Shown here in pieces: positions 1-5,482 of a stretch of 8,913 bases of DNA (positions within the stretch are counted from its first letter, which is position 1; the number at the start of each line of letters is the position of its first letter). The translations under genes were made by a program, and so were the position numbers. Location of the stretch: positions 1 through 8,913 of the forward strand of contig USTJ01000017.1 of the NCBI GenBank assembly GCA_900557585.1, in the 5' to 3' direction. The notes beneath the pieces were generated by a model. That model was not told the DNA's origin, did no database searches, and was given only the letters and a program-made list of their open reading frames with translations. The DNA is from an uncultured Eubacteriales bacterium. GTDB taxonomy: Bacteria; Bacillota; Clostridia; Christensenellales; UBA1242.

Positions 1-427
1 CTCCTTTAATTTTTGGAAGAGTTTCAATCACTACAATCGGTTCGGAAACTGAACCATTTTTAACAATAACAGTTGCCGATTCAGTTGATGAATTTGTGCC
101 CGAAGAATTTTCGGTTTTGTCTTGAACATATCTAATTTCAGGGCTCTCATCAACCATCACAAACACTTTCACATTCGAAATGCCTTTGACACTTTCCAAG
201 ACTTGTTCAAGTCTATTCTCTTGCTGTTTGCAATATTCAATCGCCTTTGAAGAATAATTGGTCGAGGAAACACTATTTTTGACAGTTTTTGTTTTAAAAC
301 TGCTTGCAAAAATAAGCACAACAATAAAGCATAAAACCGCAACAAAAACAGTTTTAAGATATTTGAAATTTTTAATTTTTGAAACAAATTTTTCAAAGAA
401 ATTTTGTTTGTTTTTTGTCTCTTCCAT
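1..427 (-). CDS. spoIIIAG: Stage III sporulation protein AG, N-terminal part (cut by window edge)
   Basis: The first 142 residues are present; the rest lies beyond base 1. SpoIIIAG is known as a ring-forming protein of the SpoIIIA-SpoIIQ channel, anchored in the mother-cell-side membrane with its domain in the intermembrane space, and related to FliF/secretin-type ring-building folds. Visible here are a short lysine-rich cytoplasmic start (1-24), one hydrophobic segment at about 25-43, a Ser/Asn-rich stretch, the family-typical LEQVLESVKGISNVKVFVMV block at 73-92, a low-complexity Ser/Thr/Asn linker at about 103-117, and IVVIETLPKIKG at the cut end, matching the 'P.I.GV' element of the family. 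The start is fixed by an in-frame TGA immediately before the ATG; AGG lies six bases upstream of it. The gene follows the short spoIIIAF-like gene after a 111-base gap and is probably followed by spoIIIAH outside the window. Identification rests on the motif block plus position in the operon. Confidence 0.9.
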   Translation of the reverse strand, partial: MEETKNKQNFFEKFVSKIKNFKYLKTVFVAVLCFIVVLIFASSFKTKTVKNSVSSTNYSSKAIEYCKQQENRLEQVLESVKGISNVKVFVMVDESPEIRYVQDKTENSSGTNSSTESATVIVKNGSVSEPIVVIETLPKIKG

Positions 428-470
428 TCAAACCTCATAATAAGTATATTTTTAGGCAACAACACGAAAA

Positions 471-490
471 ACGCATTTTTACGCATTTTT
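471..490. repeat. Perfect tandem duplication of a 10-mer
   Basis: Plus-strand acgcattttt occurs twice head to tail (471-480 and 481-490). With the A run just before it (467-471), it could also form a weak A/T hairpin, but there is no G/C stem. It lies in the gap before spoIIIAG. Confidence 0.9.
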
Positions 491-508
491 ACATGAAATA
501 TCAACATA

Positions 509-523
509 TTTTGCCGTTTTGCC
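509..523. repeat. Short direct repeat, 7-mer twice with one base between
   Basis: Plus-strand ttttgcc at 509-515 and again at 517-523, separated by g516. It lies just downstream (minus strand) of the stop codon of the short spoIIIAF-like gene. In AT-rich DNA this could be chance; it is noted because a second tandem repeat lies about 20 bases away. Confidence 0.7.
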
Positions 524-538
524 AGTATTTTTTATATT

Positions 539-712
539 TTACATAATAGCGCCACATTTTAAAAATGTTAAAATTGGAGCCATGATAACATATAAAAGAT
601 AAAGCGAAATCACCGACAAAATTGATTTTTTAATCACACCATCAGGAACCAATATTCCAGCAAAAACATCAACCAAACAACACACCAAAATGTTAAAAAT
701 AAATGTTTTCAT
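539..712 (-). CDS. spoIIIAF: Minimal SpoIIIAF-like membrane protein (57 aa)
   Basis: A 57-residue ORF occupies the spoIIIAF slot between spoIIIAE and spoIIIAG. Two hydrophobic segments (about 3-22 and 32-51) flank a short loop, VPDGVIKKS at 22-30, resembling the 'PdGk.kKy' loop between the two N-terminal membrane helices of SpoIIIAF. The second helix ends in YVIMAPILTFL, like the family's '..ilsPil'. The gene stops there (TAA), whereas SpoIIIAF normally continues with a soluble domain to roughly 170-200 residues. The ATG lies seven bases after the spoIIIAE stop, and an AGGTGA Shine-Dalgarno overlaps that stop, so translation is well supported; GTG one codon upstream is an alternative start. 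A full-length gene would not fit, since spoIIIAG begins 111 bases further on. It could be a genuinely reduced SpoIIIAF, a decayed remnant, or an unrelated small membrane protein. I infer the first from position and the loop motif. Confidence 0.7.
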   Translation of the reverse strand: MKTFIFNILVCCLVDVFAGILVPDGVIKKSILSVISLYLLYVIMAPILTFLKCGAIM

Positions 713-719
713 CACTCAC

Positions 720-1982
720 CTACAAAATATTCAAAACCGTGCAAGTTACAAGATAAATTGTCAAAAAATACATCATTGCCACACCAATAATAATTGACGA
801 AAGCAACTTTAAACTGTCAGCAATCGAGCCAAGCAAACCGGCAGTTTTTGTCCCACCAACAGGTTGCAAAACACCTGCAACAAGTTTCAAAAACAATTCG
901 CACACAGCAACCGCAACAACCGGAAAAAGAGCAGTGCAAACGAGCATTAAAATTCCAACAAAACCAACCGCATTTTTAACAATTAAACTCCCTGCTTTCA
1001 CAAGTTCAAAACCCTCGGAAATATATCCGCCAAGAATTGGCACATAGTTCTTTATTGCATATTTTGTTGCCTTAATACTTATCCCGTCAGACGAGCCAGC
1101 AGTGAAACCTTTGATTGCAAGATAGCCCATAAATAAAGCACAAACCAAACCAATTGTCCACTTGAACAGCGACTTTAAAAATGAGTTCATTTTGTCAAGT
1201 TTTGTGTTTGGAGAAATGTGCCCAACAATTGAAAACACCAAACTCAAAGAAAACAATGGTAACAAGAAATATACAAATACATTTGAAATGATATTTGACA
1301 AAATTGTTACAAGTGGCGTATACGCCTTTGCAGATATAACCCCACCCATGCCAGACATTAAAACAAGCAAAATTGGGAAAATGGCATTCATAGAATTTTG
1401 CATTTGTGAAAGTGAGTTTTTTGACACAACAATAAGTTTTGAAATGAGAACCGAAACAATGATCACAATCACTGAAAAGCAAATCAGATTTATAACATCG
1501 CCAGCACCACCATTTTTATTTGGACTCAAATTTGAAAATAGAACAGACAAGAGAGCAACACAGAATACAATCAAAAGTGGAGAAACAATATTTTTTATAT
1601 TCTGCATCAGCACAACTTTGAAAATTTCAAACATTGAAGAAAGAGTAAATTCTTCTTTACCATTTATAACATCTTTAACAAATTGCTTGAAAGTTCGCCC
1701 GTCAAAAATTTCATAATCAAGACCAGCAAGAACTTCTTCAAGGTCAGAAAAATCAACATCAGATAAAACATCATTTGTTGCATCTTCAAGGTCTTTTTCA
1801 ACGCTTTCTTCCTTTTTAGTATTGTTTTCAGCACTTGCAAAATAATTCACATTTTTAATATTCATAAAAATAAAAATCGCAAATATCGTGATTATAAATG
1901 CAAATATTATACATGTTTTGCCTATATAAGAGAAATAATTGCGTTTATGAGTTGTTTTAATATTGGCAATGCAAGTGTACAT
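720..1982 (-). CDS. spoIIIAE: Stage III sporulation protein AE
   Basis: A 420-residue polytopic membrane protein, slightly longer than the B. subtilis protein of about 400. SpoIIIAE is a multi-pass membrane component of the mother-cell side of the feeding channel, needed for sigma-G activity after engulfment. The N-terminus has a basic region (KTTHKR, 9-14), a hydrophobic stretch (about 24-40) and ASA-EN near 50, which reads as a cleavable signal peptide. An acidic region (about 53-85) follows, then several membrane helices from about 125 to 420. The segment ISIKATKYAIKNYVPILGG and the following GFVGIL region are family-typical. The chosen ATG lies inside spoIIIAD, giving a 61-base overlap. 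The only other in-frame ATG/GTG/TTG before the mature part is Met40, which would remove the signal peptide. GGAGG lies 12 bases before the chosen ATG, a rather long spacing, so the exact start is less certain than the gene. Confidence 0.93.
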   Translation of the reverse strand: MYTCIANIKTTHKRNYFSYIGKTCIIFAFIITIFAIFIFMNIKNVNYFASAENNTKKEESVEKDLEDATNDVLSDVDFSDLEEVLAGLDYEIFDGRTFKQFVKDVINGKEEFTLSSMFEIFKVVLMQNIKNIVSPLLIVFCVALLSVLFSNLSPNKNGGAGDVINLICFSVIVIIVSVLISKLIVVSKNSLSQMQNSMNAIFPILLVLMSGMGGVISAKAYTPLVTILSNIISNVFVYFLLPLFSLSLVFSIVGHISPNTKLDKMNSFLKSLFKWTIGLVCALFMGYLAIKGFTAGSSDGISIKATKYAIKNYVPILGGYISEGFELVKAGSLIVKNAVGFVGILMLVCTALFPVVAVAVCELFLKLVAGVLQPVGGTKTAGLLGSIADSLKLLSSIIIGVAMMYFLTIYLVTCTVLNIL

Positions 1983-2299
1983 ATTGCAACTTTTCCTCCA
2001 AGAACAATCTTTGACGCAACCGATTTATTTCCACTATCTTCGGCAAGATTTGCAGTGAACTCGGTGATATATCCAACACCCAAAACCTTCATTATGGGTT
2101 TTACAATTTCAATTTGACTGGTCAAATTTTCAATCGAATAGAACTCTGAAACAAGAGTTGAAACACCATCAATTGCAAGCATAAAAATTACAAGCCCACC
2201 ACAAATATTCACCAAAACTGAAAGTTCAGGTTTATATTGTTTTAAAACAATTGAAGCAACAATTGTGCAAATTCCAACTCCTATAATTTTAAAAATCAT
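1922..2299 (-). CDS. spoIIIAD: Stage III sporulation protein AD
   Basis: A 125-residue membrane protein close to the usual length (about 130). SpoIIIAD is a small integral membrane component of the SpoIIIA complex in the mother-cell membrane of the forespore. Hydrophobic segments lie at about 3-20, 28-48 and 103-125. The most diagnostic stretch is at about 71-106: KVLGVGYITEFTANLAEDSG, then the ASKIVLGGK block, corresponding to the family's 'LKIIGIAYIaEFga...DaGe..iAsKIElaGK'. The ATG is seven bases from the end of spoIIIAC; an AGGTGA Shine-Dalgarno overlaps that gene's TAG stop. Its 3' end overlaps the start of spoIIIAE, whose Shine-Dalgarno is formed by the codons of the conserved GGK residues. 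Confidence 0.95.
   Translation of the reverse strand: MIFKIIGVGICTIVASIVLKQYKPELSVLVNICGGLVIFMLAIDGVSTLVSEFYSIENLTSQIEIVKPIMKVLGVGYITEFTANLAEDSGNKSVASKIVLGGKVAICTLALPILKQLINAIISLI
1995..1999 (-). promoter_or_regulatory. Shine-Dalgarno supporting the upstream start of spoIIIAE
   Basis: Minus-strand GGAGG sits within spoIIIAD coding sequence, 12 bases before the ATG at 1982. No comparable sequence precedes the later in-frame ATG (Met40), so it favours the long form that keeps the signal peptide. The spacing is longer than the usual 5-9 bases. Confidence 0.55.
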
Positions 2300-2306
2300 G
2301 TTTCAC

Positions 2307-2504
2307 CTAATATAAATTGAACATTGTTTTCAGCGTGTCAAAAAGCCCACTCACCATGTTTAATACCATCACAAGAGAAAGCACTAAGCCCGCCAAAGTT
2401 ACAAGAGTTGCTATGTCGCTTTTCCCTTGATGTGAAAGGACTTGACTTATCACTGCCGTTAAAATTCCTATTGTTGCAATTTTAAAAATGATATCAATTT
2501 CCAT
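2307..2504 (-). CDS. spoIIIAC: Stage III sporulation protein AC
   Basis: A 65-residue protein, matching the small size of SpoIIIAC (about 65-68). It is a two-helix integral membrane protein of the SpoIIIA complex. Helices lie at about 4-22 and 30-52, joined by a short polar loop with HQGKSD, like the 'qmGKkEya' loop of the B. subtilis protein; ALVTLAG-type residues begin the second helix. The reading frame is open further upstream, into the end of spoIIIAB, but ATG 2504 is chosen. It gives MEIDIIFKIATIG, the family-typical N-terminus, and is preceded five bases upstream by AAAGGAG. The longer version would add 18 residues that are only spoIIIAB read in another frame. The gap to spoIIIAD is seven bases. 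Confidence 0.95.
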   Translation of the reverse strand: MEIDIIFKIATIGILTAVISQVLSHQGKSDIATLVTLAGLVLSLVMVLNMVSGLFDTLKTMFNLY

Positions 2505-2509
2505 TTTTT

Positions 2510-2516
2510 CTCCTTT
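2510..2516 (-). promoter_or_regulatory. Shine-Dalgarno fixing the spoIIIAC start
   Basis: Minus-strand AAAGGAG, five bases before ATG 2504, overlaps the last base of the spoIIIAB TGA stop. It places the spoIIIAC start after spoIIIAB rather than inside it. Confidence 0.85.
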
Positions 2517-2995
2517 CACAAAATCAAAACACAAATCACCGACCCTATTGCAAGACACACTTTATAGCACAGTGGTGCGTTTTGTTTTTTCTTTTGCAAA
2601 GACTCATCATGCATTCTTTTCGCCTCTTGCAAAAAATTTTCAATGTTTGCAAGTTGACTGTTCTGATCACCTTTTCCAAAATTTTTTGAAAACTCTGCAA
2701 GTTTTTGTTTTTCGATTTTCTTTAAAAAATAAACCTTTTCAAAACATGTGTTTATACTCTCATTTGAAATCTCTTTCATTTCTTCAAAAATTTGTTTGTT
2801 TTCAACCTCATATGATTTTTCATATTTTTCAAATAGCACTGCATTTTTTGTGTTCAAAAATCCCACTTCATTTTTAAAATACATACACATATTTTCAAGT
2901 TCCATAAAAAACTTCTCTCGCTTTTCAAAAACACGTGCGCACAGTTTTCCACAAACTGCCGAAAGTGCCAAAATCGAAACAATTGCAAAAATCAT
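2516..2995 (-). CDS. spoIIIAB: Stage III sporulation protein AB
   Basis: A 159-residue protein, near the usual length of about 170. SpoIIIAB is a membrane protein of the SpoIIIA channel with a GspF-like (type II secretion inner membrane) domain, thought to work with the SpoIIIAA ATPase. An N-terminal hydrophobic segment (1-19), a charged, largely helical middle (about 22-140) and a C-terminal hydrophobic segment (about 143-159) that ends the protein give the expected layout. FGKGDQNSQLANIENF at 106-121 corresponds to the family's 'lG.sD...Q...i' region. The ATG is preceded by AAAGGAG at a six-base spacing, overlapping the spoIIIAA stop codon. Sequence conservation in this family is modest, so the call leans partly on position between AA and AC. 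Confidence 0.9.
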   Translation of the reverse strand: MIFAIVSILALSAVCGKLCARVFEKREKFFMELENMCMYFKNEVGFLNTKNAVLFEKYEKSYEVENKQIFEEMKEISNESINTCFEKVYFLKKIEKQKLAEFSKNFGKGDQNSQLANIENFLQEAKRMHDESLQKKKQNAPLCYKVCLAIGSVICVLIL

Positions 2996-3006
2996 TTTCT
3001 TCTCCT

Positions 3007-3912
3007 TTAAAAATAGATGCAGGTTTTGTTTTCGTCAAATATACCCTCAATTGTTCCCGCACCATTTTTGCAAGACATCACAACATATCTTTCAAAACAT
3101 CTGGAATCTAGCATTTGTTTAAAATCACTTTTATTTTCCAAATCATGAATTGACGACGCATGCACCGAAGCCACAACTTTCACACCAGACATGATTGCAT
3201 TTTCGCAAGCATCAGCATCTTCTTTGCTTGCAAGTTCGTCGGTTATAATTACATTTGGCCTGAGAGCCCTGATTCCATTTTCAAAAGCAAACTTTTTTGT
3301 TGCACCACTCACAACATCTGCAAAGTCACCAACATCAAGCATGGCTTTTCCATCAACAACCGATGCAATTTCAAAACGCTCATCAACAATAAGCACACTG
3401 CAATCTTCTTTCAATTGTTTTGAAATTTGGCACGCAATATCACGAAGAAAAGTTGTTTTGCCCGCACCTGGAGGCGAAATTATCAAAGTGTTTTTCAGCA
3501 CATTTTCGCAAAACATGAACCGAAACGCCACAGCCGAACAATCTTTCACTTGATGCGGAACGCGAATATTTATCGAGCAAATGTCTTTAAGGGTTTTCGG
3601 CAAATAGGAATCTGACACAACACTTTCGCCAGCAATACCCAAGCGGATTCCGCCTTTTGCAGTGATGAACCCTTGTTTGATTTGACTGTTATATGCATAA
3701 ATTGAATTTTCGGTTGCCTTGCAAAGAACATATTCTATCATTGGTTTTGTTGCAATCATTTTTTCATTTGAAGAGGTTTCAAGAAAGGTGTTTTTTCCGT
3801 AATAGTTCACAACAATTGGTTTTTCAATGCGAAGTCTGATTTCGGAAATTTTTTGCAAGTTTAGTTTTTCAAGTTCTTTCAGCACCACTTCTGGCAACAA
3901 ATCAAAAAGCAT
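3007..3912 (-). CDS. spoIIIAA: Stage III sporulation protein AA, AAA-type secretion ATPase
   Basis: A 301-residue cytoplasmic ATPase, close to the family length of about 307. It is related to type II/IV secretion ATPases and is thought to power or assemble the SpoIIIA channel from the mother-cell cytoplasm. Visible motifs: IRLRIEKP (25-32) in the N-terminal domain; GGIRLGIAGE (87-96); Walker A SPPGAGKTT (146-154); VDER (176-179) followed by EIA; the DVGDFADVV region where the family has 'DVgtrtDVl'; IRALRPN (204-210) with likely ATPase arginines; Walker B-like VIITDEL (211-217); and SVHASS (229-234), equivalent to the His box. All key nucleotide-binding residues are intact. The ATG is preceded by AAGGGGTG at a suitable distance. 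It is the first gene of the operon, separated from efp by 107 bases that hold a terminator and a possible promoter. Confidence 0.96.
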   Translation of the reverse strand: MLFDLLPEVVLKELEKLNLQKISEIRLRIEKPIVVNYYGKNTFLETSSNEKMIATKPMIEYVLCKATENSIYAYNSQIKQGFITAKGGIRLGIAGESVVSDSYLPKTLKDICSINIRVPHQVKDCSAVAFRFMFCENVLKNTLIISPPGAGKTTFLRDIACQISKQLKEDCSVLIVDERFEIASVVDGKAMLDVGDFADVVSGATKKFAFENGIRALRPNVIITDELASKEDADACENAIMSGVKVVASVHASSIHDLENKSDFKQMLDSRCFERYVVMSCKNGAGTIEGIFDENKTCIYF

Positions 3913-3949
3913 TTTTCACCCCTTGATAAATTTTATTATTGGCGGGCAC

Positions 3950-3981
3950 ATTATATGTTTTTGCACACAAAAAAAATATGC
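3950..3981 (-). promoter_or_regulatory. Possible sigma-E-like promoter of the spoIIIA operon
   Basis: Minus-strand CATATAAT (3957-3950) matches the B. subtilis sigma-E -10 pattern CATACAHT at seven of eight positions. GCATATT (3981-3975) fits the -35 pattern KMATATT. The 17-base spacing between them is longer than typical for sigma-E, and the -35 lies inside the terminator stem of efp. The same -10 also contains a perfect TATAAT, but no sigma-A -35 is found at the right distance. In B. subtilis spoIIIA is transcribed by sigma-E in the mother cell, which makes the location sensible. The call is tentative. Confidence 0.4.
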
Positions 3982-4000
3982 CGAAAATTGGCATATTTTT
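3969..4000 (-). terminator. Intrinsic terminator after efp
   Basis: A perfect 11-base inverted repeat (3972-3982 with 3990-4000) encloses a seven-base loop. On the minus strand the stem ends in GGCATA followed by eight T. It lies about 20 bases after the efp stop and before spoIIIAA, so it should end efp transcription and insulate the sporulation operon. The plus-strand side also ends in a short T run, so the hairpin could act in both directions, but no plus-strand gene approaches it. Confidence 0.85.
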
Positions 4001-4019
4001 GTTTGAATTTTTTATAAAA

Positions 4020-4577
4020 CTATACTCTTGACATATATGTTCCAGTTCTTGTGTCAACACGGATTTTTTCACCATTATTAACAAACAAAGGAACTTGAAG
4101 AACATATCCAGTTTCAAGGGTTGCAGGTTTATAGCCTGCTTTTGATGTGTCGCCTTGAATTCCTGGTTCGCACTCAACAATGTTAAGTTCAACAAAGAAT
4201 GGTGGCTCAACACTGAATGCAGTTCCTTTATAGAACTGAATTGTAACATTCATGTTTTCTGTGATAAAGTTGAGCGCATCTGCAACTTGTTCATGATTAA
4301 GTGGAATTTGTTCATATGTTTCGCAATCCATGAAATAATAAAGACCTGCATCGTTATAAAGATATGTCATTTCTTTTCTTTCGATGACAGCCTTTTCGAA
4401 TTTTTCAACTGGGTTGAAAGTTCTTTCAATAACTTGTCCTGTTACAACATTTTTGAGTTTTGTTCTTACGAATGCTGCGCCTTTTCCAGGTTTAACATGC
4501 AAGAAATCAACAACAACATAAACTTTTCCTTCAAATTCAAAAGTAACGCCTTTTCTAAGTTCACCAGCAGTTATCAT
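4020..4577 (-). CDS. efp: Elongation factor P
   Basis: A 185-residue protein, the same length as B. subtilis EF-P. EF-P binds ribosomes stalled at consecutive prolines and promotes peptide bond formation. Three OB-like domains are expected, at about 1-65, 66-127 and 128-185. The loop [10 protein letters not shown] (27-36) carries Lys32, the residue that is modified (5-aminopentanol) in B. subtilis; the surrounding PGKG is intact. [23 protein letters not shown] is the EF-P signature region, and the C-terminus has [13 protein letters not shown]. The frame is open from an upstream TTG at 4589, but that codon overlaps the Shine-Dalgarno; ATG 4577 gives the standard [10 protein letters not shown] start. 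The gene has its own promoter and terminator. No EF-P modification enzyme is visible nearby. Its position next to spoIIIAA resembles B. subtilis. Confidence 0.98.
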   Translation of the reverse strand: MITAGELRKGVTFEFEGKVYVVVDFLHVKPGKGAAFVRTKLKNVVTGQVIERTFNPVEKFEKAVIERKEMTYLYNDAGLYYFMDCETYEQIPLNHEQVADALNFITENMNVTIQFYKGTAFSVEPPFFVELNIVECEPGIQGDTSKAGYKPATLETGYVLQVPLFVNNGEKIRVDTRTGTYMSRV

Positions 4578-4582
4578 ATTTT

Positions 4583-4587
4583 CCTCC
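4583..4587 (-). promoter_or_regulatory. Shine-Dalgarno fixing the efp start
   Basis: Minus-strand GGAGG, five bases before ATG 4577. A longer reading starting at TTG 4589 would place these bases inside the coding region, so the shorter 185-residue product is favoured. Confidence 0.9.
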
Positions 4588-4607
4588 AAAATTTAATTTC
4601 CTTATTT

Positions 4608-4636
4608 AGTATAACACAACCATGTGTTCAAATCAA
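4608..4636 (-). promoter_or_regulatory. Sigma-A-type promoter of efp
   Basis: Minus-strand -35 TTGATT (4636-4631), a 17-base spacer, and -10 TATACT (4613-4608) preceded by TGT, an extended -10 element. The -35 begins directly after the stop codon of the endonuclease IV-like gene. Transcription would start near 4600, leaving a leader of about 20-25 bases with the Shine-Dalgarno. No terminator separates efp from the upstream operon, so read-through is also possible. Confidence 0.75.
4613..4628. repeat. Perfect inverted repeat in the efp promoter spacer
   Basis: Plus-strand aacaca, four bases, tgtgtt: two perfect six-base arms filling most of the region between the -35 and -10 of the efp promoter. 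It is not followed by a T run, so it is not a terminator. It could be an operator site for a dimeric regulator, or chance. Confidence 0.6.
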
Positions 4637-5482
4637 TTATATTGAGCAAAAAATTTCTTTCATTTTCACAGCATCTTTGGTTTGAGAGCCACGAGATTCG
4701 CAAATTATGGTTGCATCAATGTCAAGTTTTTTCAAAACTTTTGCCAAAAGTTCAAAGTCTGGACCATAGTTTTTCTCGTCCTCATCAAACTTCAAATGTC
4801 TGATTTCACCTTTTGCTCCATATTCAATTTTTGAAAAATGGATATGTACTTTTTTATATCTTTCACCCATATATTTTTTGAGCGTCATGAAAACATTTTC
4901 AAAATCCTGCTCGGTTTTAAGACCACCCAAAGTGAATGCATTGATATGTCCAAAATCAAGTGTTGGAATTATTCTTCTGTCAAGAGCGCACATTTGTGCA
5001 ACCTCTTCAACTGTTCCAACTTGACCGTGTTTTCCCATTGTTTCTGGACAAATATACATGTCGTCAAAACCATATTCATCAAGCATTTTCACAAGTTCTT
5101 TGGTTCTTTGCATTACAAGATTGAACGCCTCTTCTCTTGTGCTTTTCATTAAACTTCCTGGATGATACACAAGATATTTTGCCCCAAGAAGACGCATTTT
5201 TGTTAAACTGTCAATGATATACATTTTCGACTTGAAAGCCATTTCTTCATCGGGATTTGCAAGGTTTATATAATATGGCCCATGAACGCTGAGTTGCTTA
5301 TTTTTTCCCTCGAACGCTTTTGCAATTGAAATCGCCTTTTCATCACTGATTCGAACGCACTTGTTGAAGGCATATTCATAGGCATCAAGACCATGCTCTT
5401 CAAGCCATGAAGGCATTTCTTCGGTAGATTTGTGAGAAACTGAAAACTCTTCACAAAACCCAGATGGACCAAATCTAACCAT
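4637..5482 (-). CDS. Endonuclease IV-like TIM-barrel protein (AP endonuclease family 2)
   Basis: A 281-residue protein, about the length of E. coli Nfo (285). Endonuclease IV is a zinc-dependent enzyme that cuts DNA at abasic sites in base excision repair. Likely metal ligands appear in order: His67 in SVHGPYYINLANP, His107 in VYHPGS, Glu147 in CPETMGKHGQVGT, Asp176 and His179 in LDFGHINA, His213 in VHIHFSK, His229 in EIRHL, and Glu262 in CESRG. These match E. coli positions 69, 109, 145, 179, 182, 216, 231 and 261. The DRH motif is changed: Ile227 stands where the Asp229 ligand is expected, with Glu226 one residue away. The wider family also contains sugar isomerases, but the HGPYYINLANP segment and full ligand set favour the nuclease branch. 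The ATG overlaps truB by eight bases, with AAGGAG inside truB. I leave the symbol blank because of the altered motif; nfo would be the natural name. Confidence 0.85.
   Translation of the reverse strand: MVRFGPSGFCEEFSVSHKSTEEMPSWLEEHGLDAYEYAFNKCVRISDEKAISIAKAFEGKNKQLSVHGPYYINLANPDEEMAFKSKMYIIDSLTKMRLLGAKYLVYHPGSLMKSTREEAFNLVMQRTKELVKMLDEYGFDDMYICPETMGKHGQVGTVEEVAQMCALDRRIIPTLDFGHINAFTLGGLKTEQDFENVFMTLKKYMGERYKKVHIHFSKIEYGAKGEIRHLKFDEDEKNYGPDFELLAKVLKKLDIDATIICESRGSQTKDAVKMKEIFCSI

Larger units (their letters stand above)
428..538. other. 111-base gap between the short spoIIIAF-like gene and spoIIIAG
   Basis: This is the only appreciable non-coding gap inside the spoIIIA operon, whose other junctions are a few bases long or overlap. 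It is AT-rich, has stop codons in all minus-strand frames on the way to spoIIIAG, and holds two small tandem repeats. I see no convincing terminator (no G/C stem followed by a T run) and no convincing promoter. It occupies part of the space where the soluble region of a full-length SpoIIIAF would be encoded. Confidence 0.75.

Noticed and set aside
441..450. TATACT-like -10 element just upstream of spoIIIAG
   Set aside because: No -35 at a proper distance for sigma-A and only a partial sigma-E match. The transcript start would fall within the Shine-Dalgarno sequence.
471..490. Tandem repeat as a possible CRISPR or terminator
   Set aside because: Only two 10-base units without spacers, and any hairpin has A/T-only arms without a following T run.
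169..507. Minus-strand open frame of 112 codons in another frame over spoIIIAG
   Set aside because: It overlaps the recognisable SpoIIIAG reading in a shifted frame, has no family features, and reads across the AT-rich gap. A frameshifted AF remnant was considered but the sequence does not resemble the SpoIIIAF soluble domain.
759..764. Perfect minus-strand TTGACA near the end of spoIIIAE, possible internal promoter
   Set aside because: An internal sigma-E promoter has been described in the B. subtilis spoIIIA operon, so I looked, but no -10 follows at 16-18 bases and no sigma-E-like pair is present here.
1162..1716. Plus-strand open frame of 184 codons
   Set aside because: It lies entirely antisense to spoIIIAE, has composition expected of reverse-complemented membrane-protein codons, and shows no domain or ribosome binding site.
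4578..4589. Longer EF-P starting at TTG 4589
   Set aside because: The extra codons coincide with the GGAGG ribosome binding site, and the shorter form has the standard EF-P N-terminus and length.
4155..4685. Plus-strand open frame of 176 codons
   Set aside because: Antisense to efp and the end of the endonuclease IV-like gene; rich in Phe, Asn, Ile and Cys as shadows are in this genome; covers the efp promoter.
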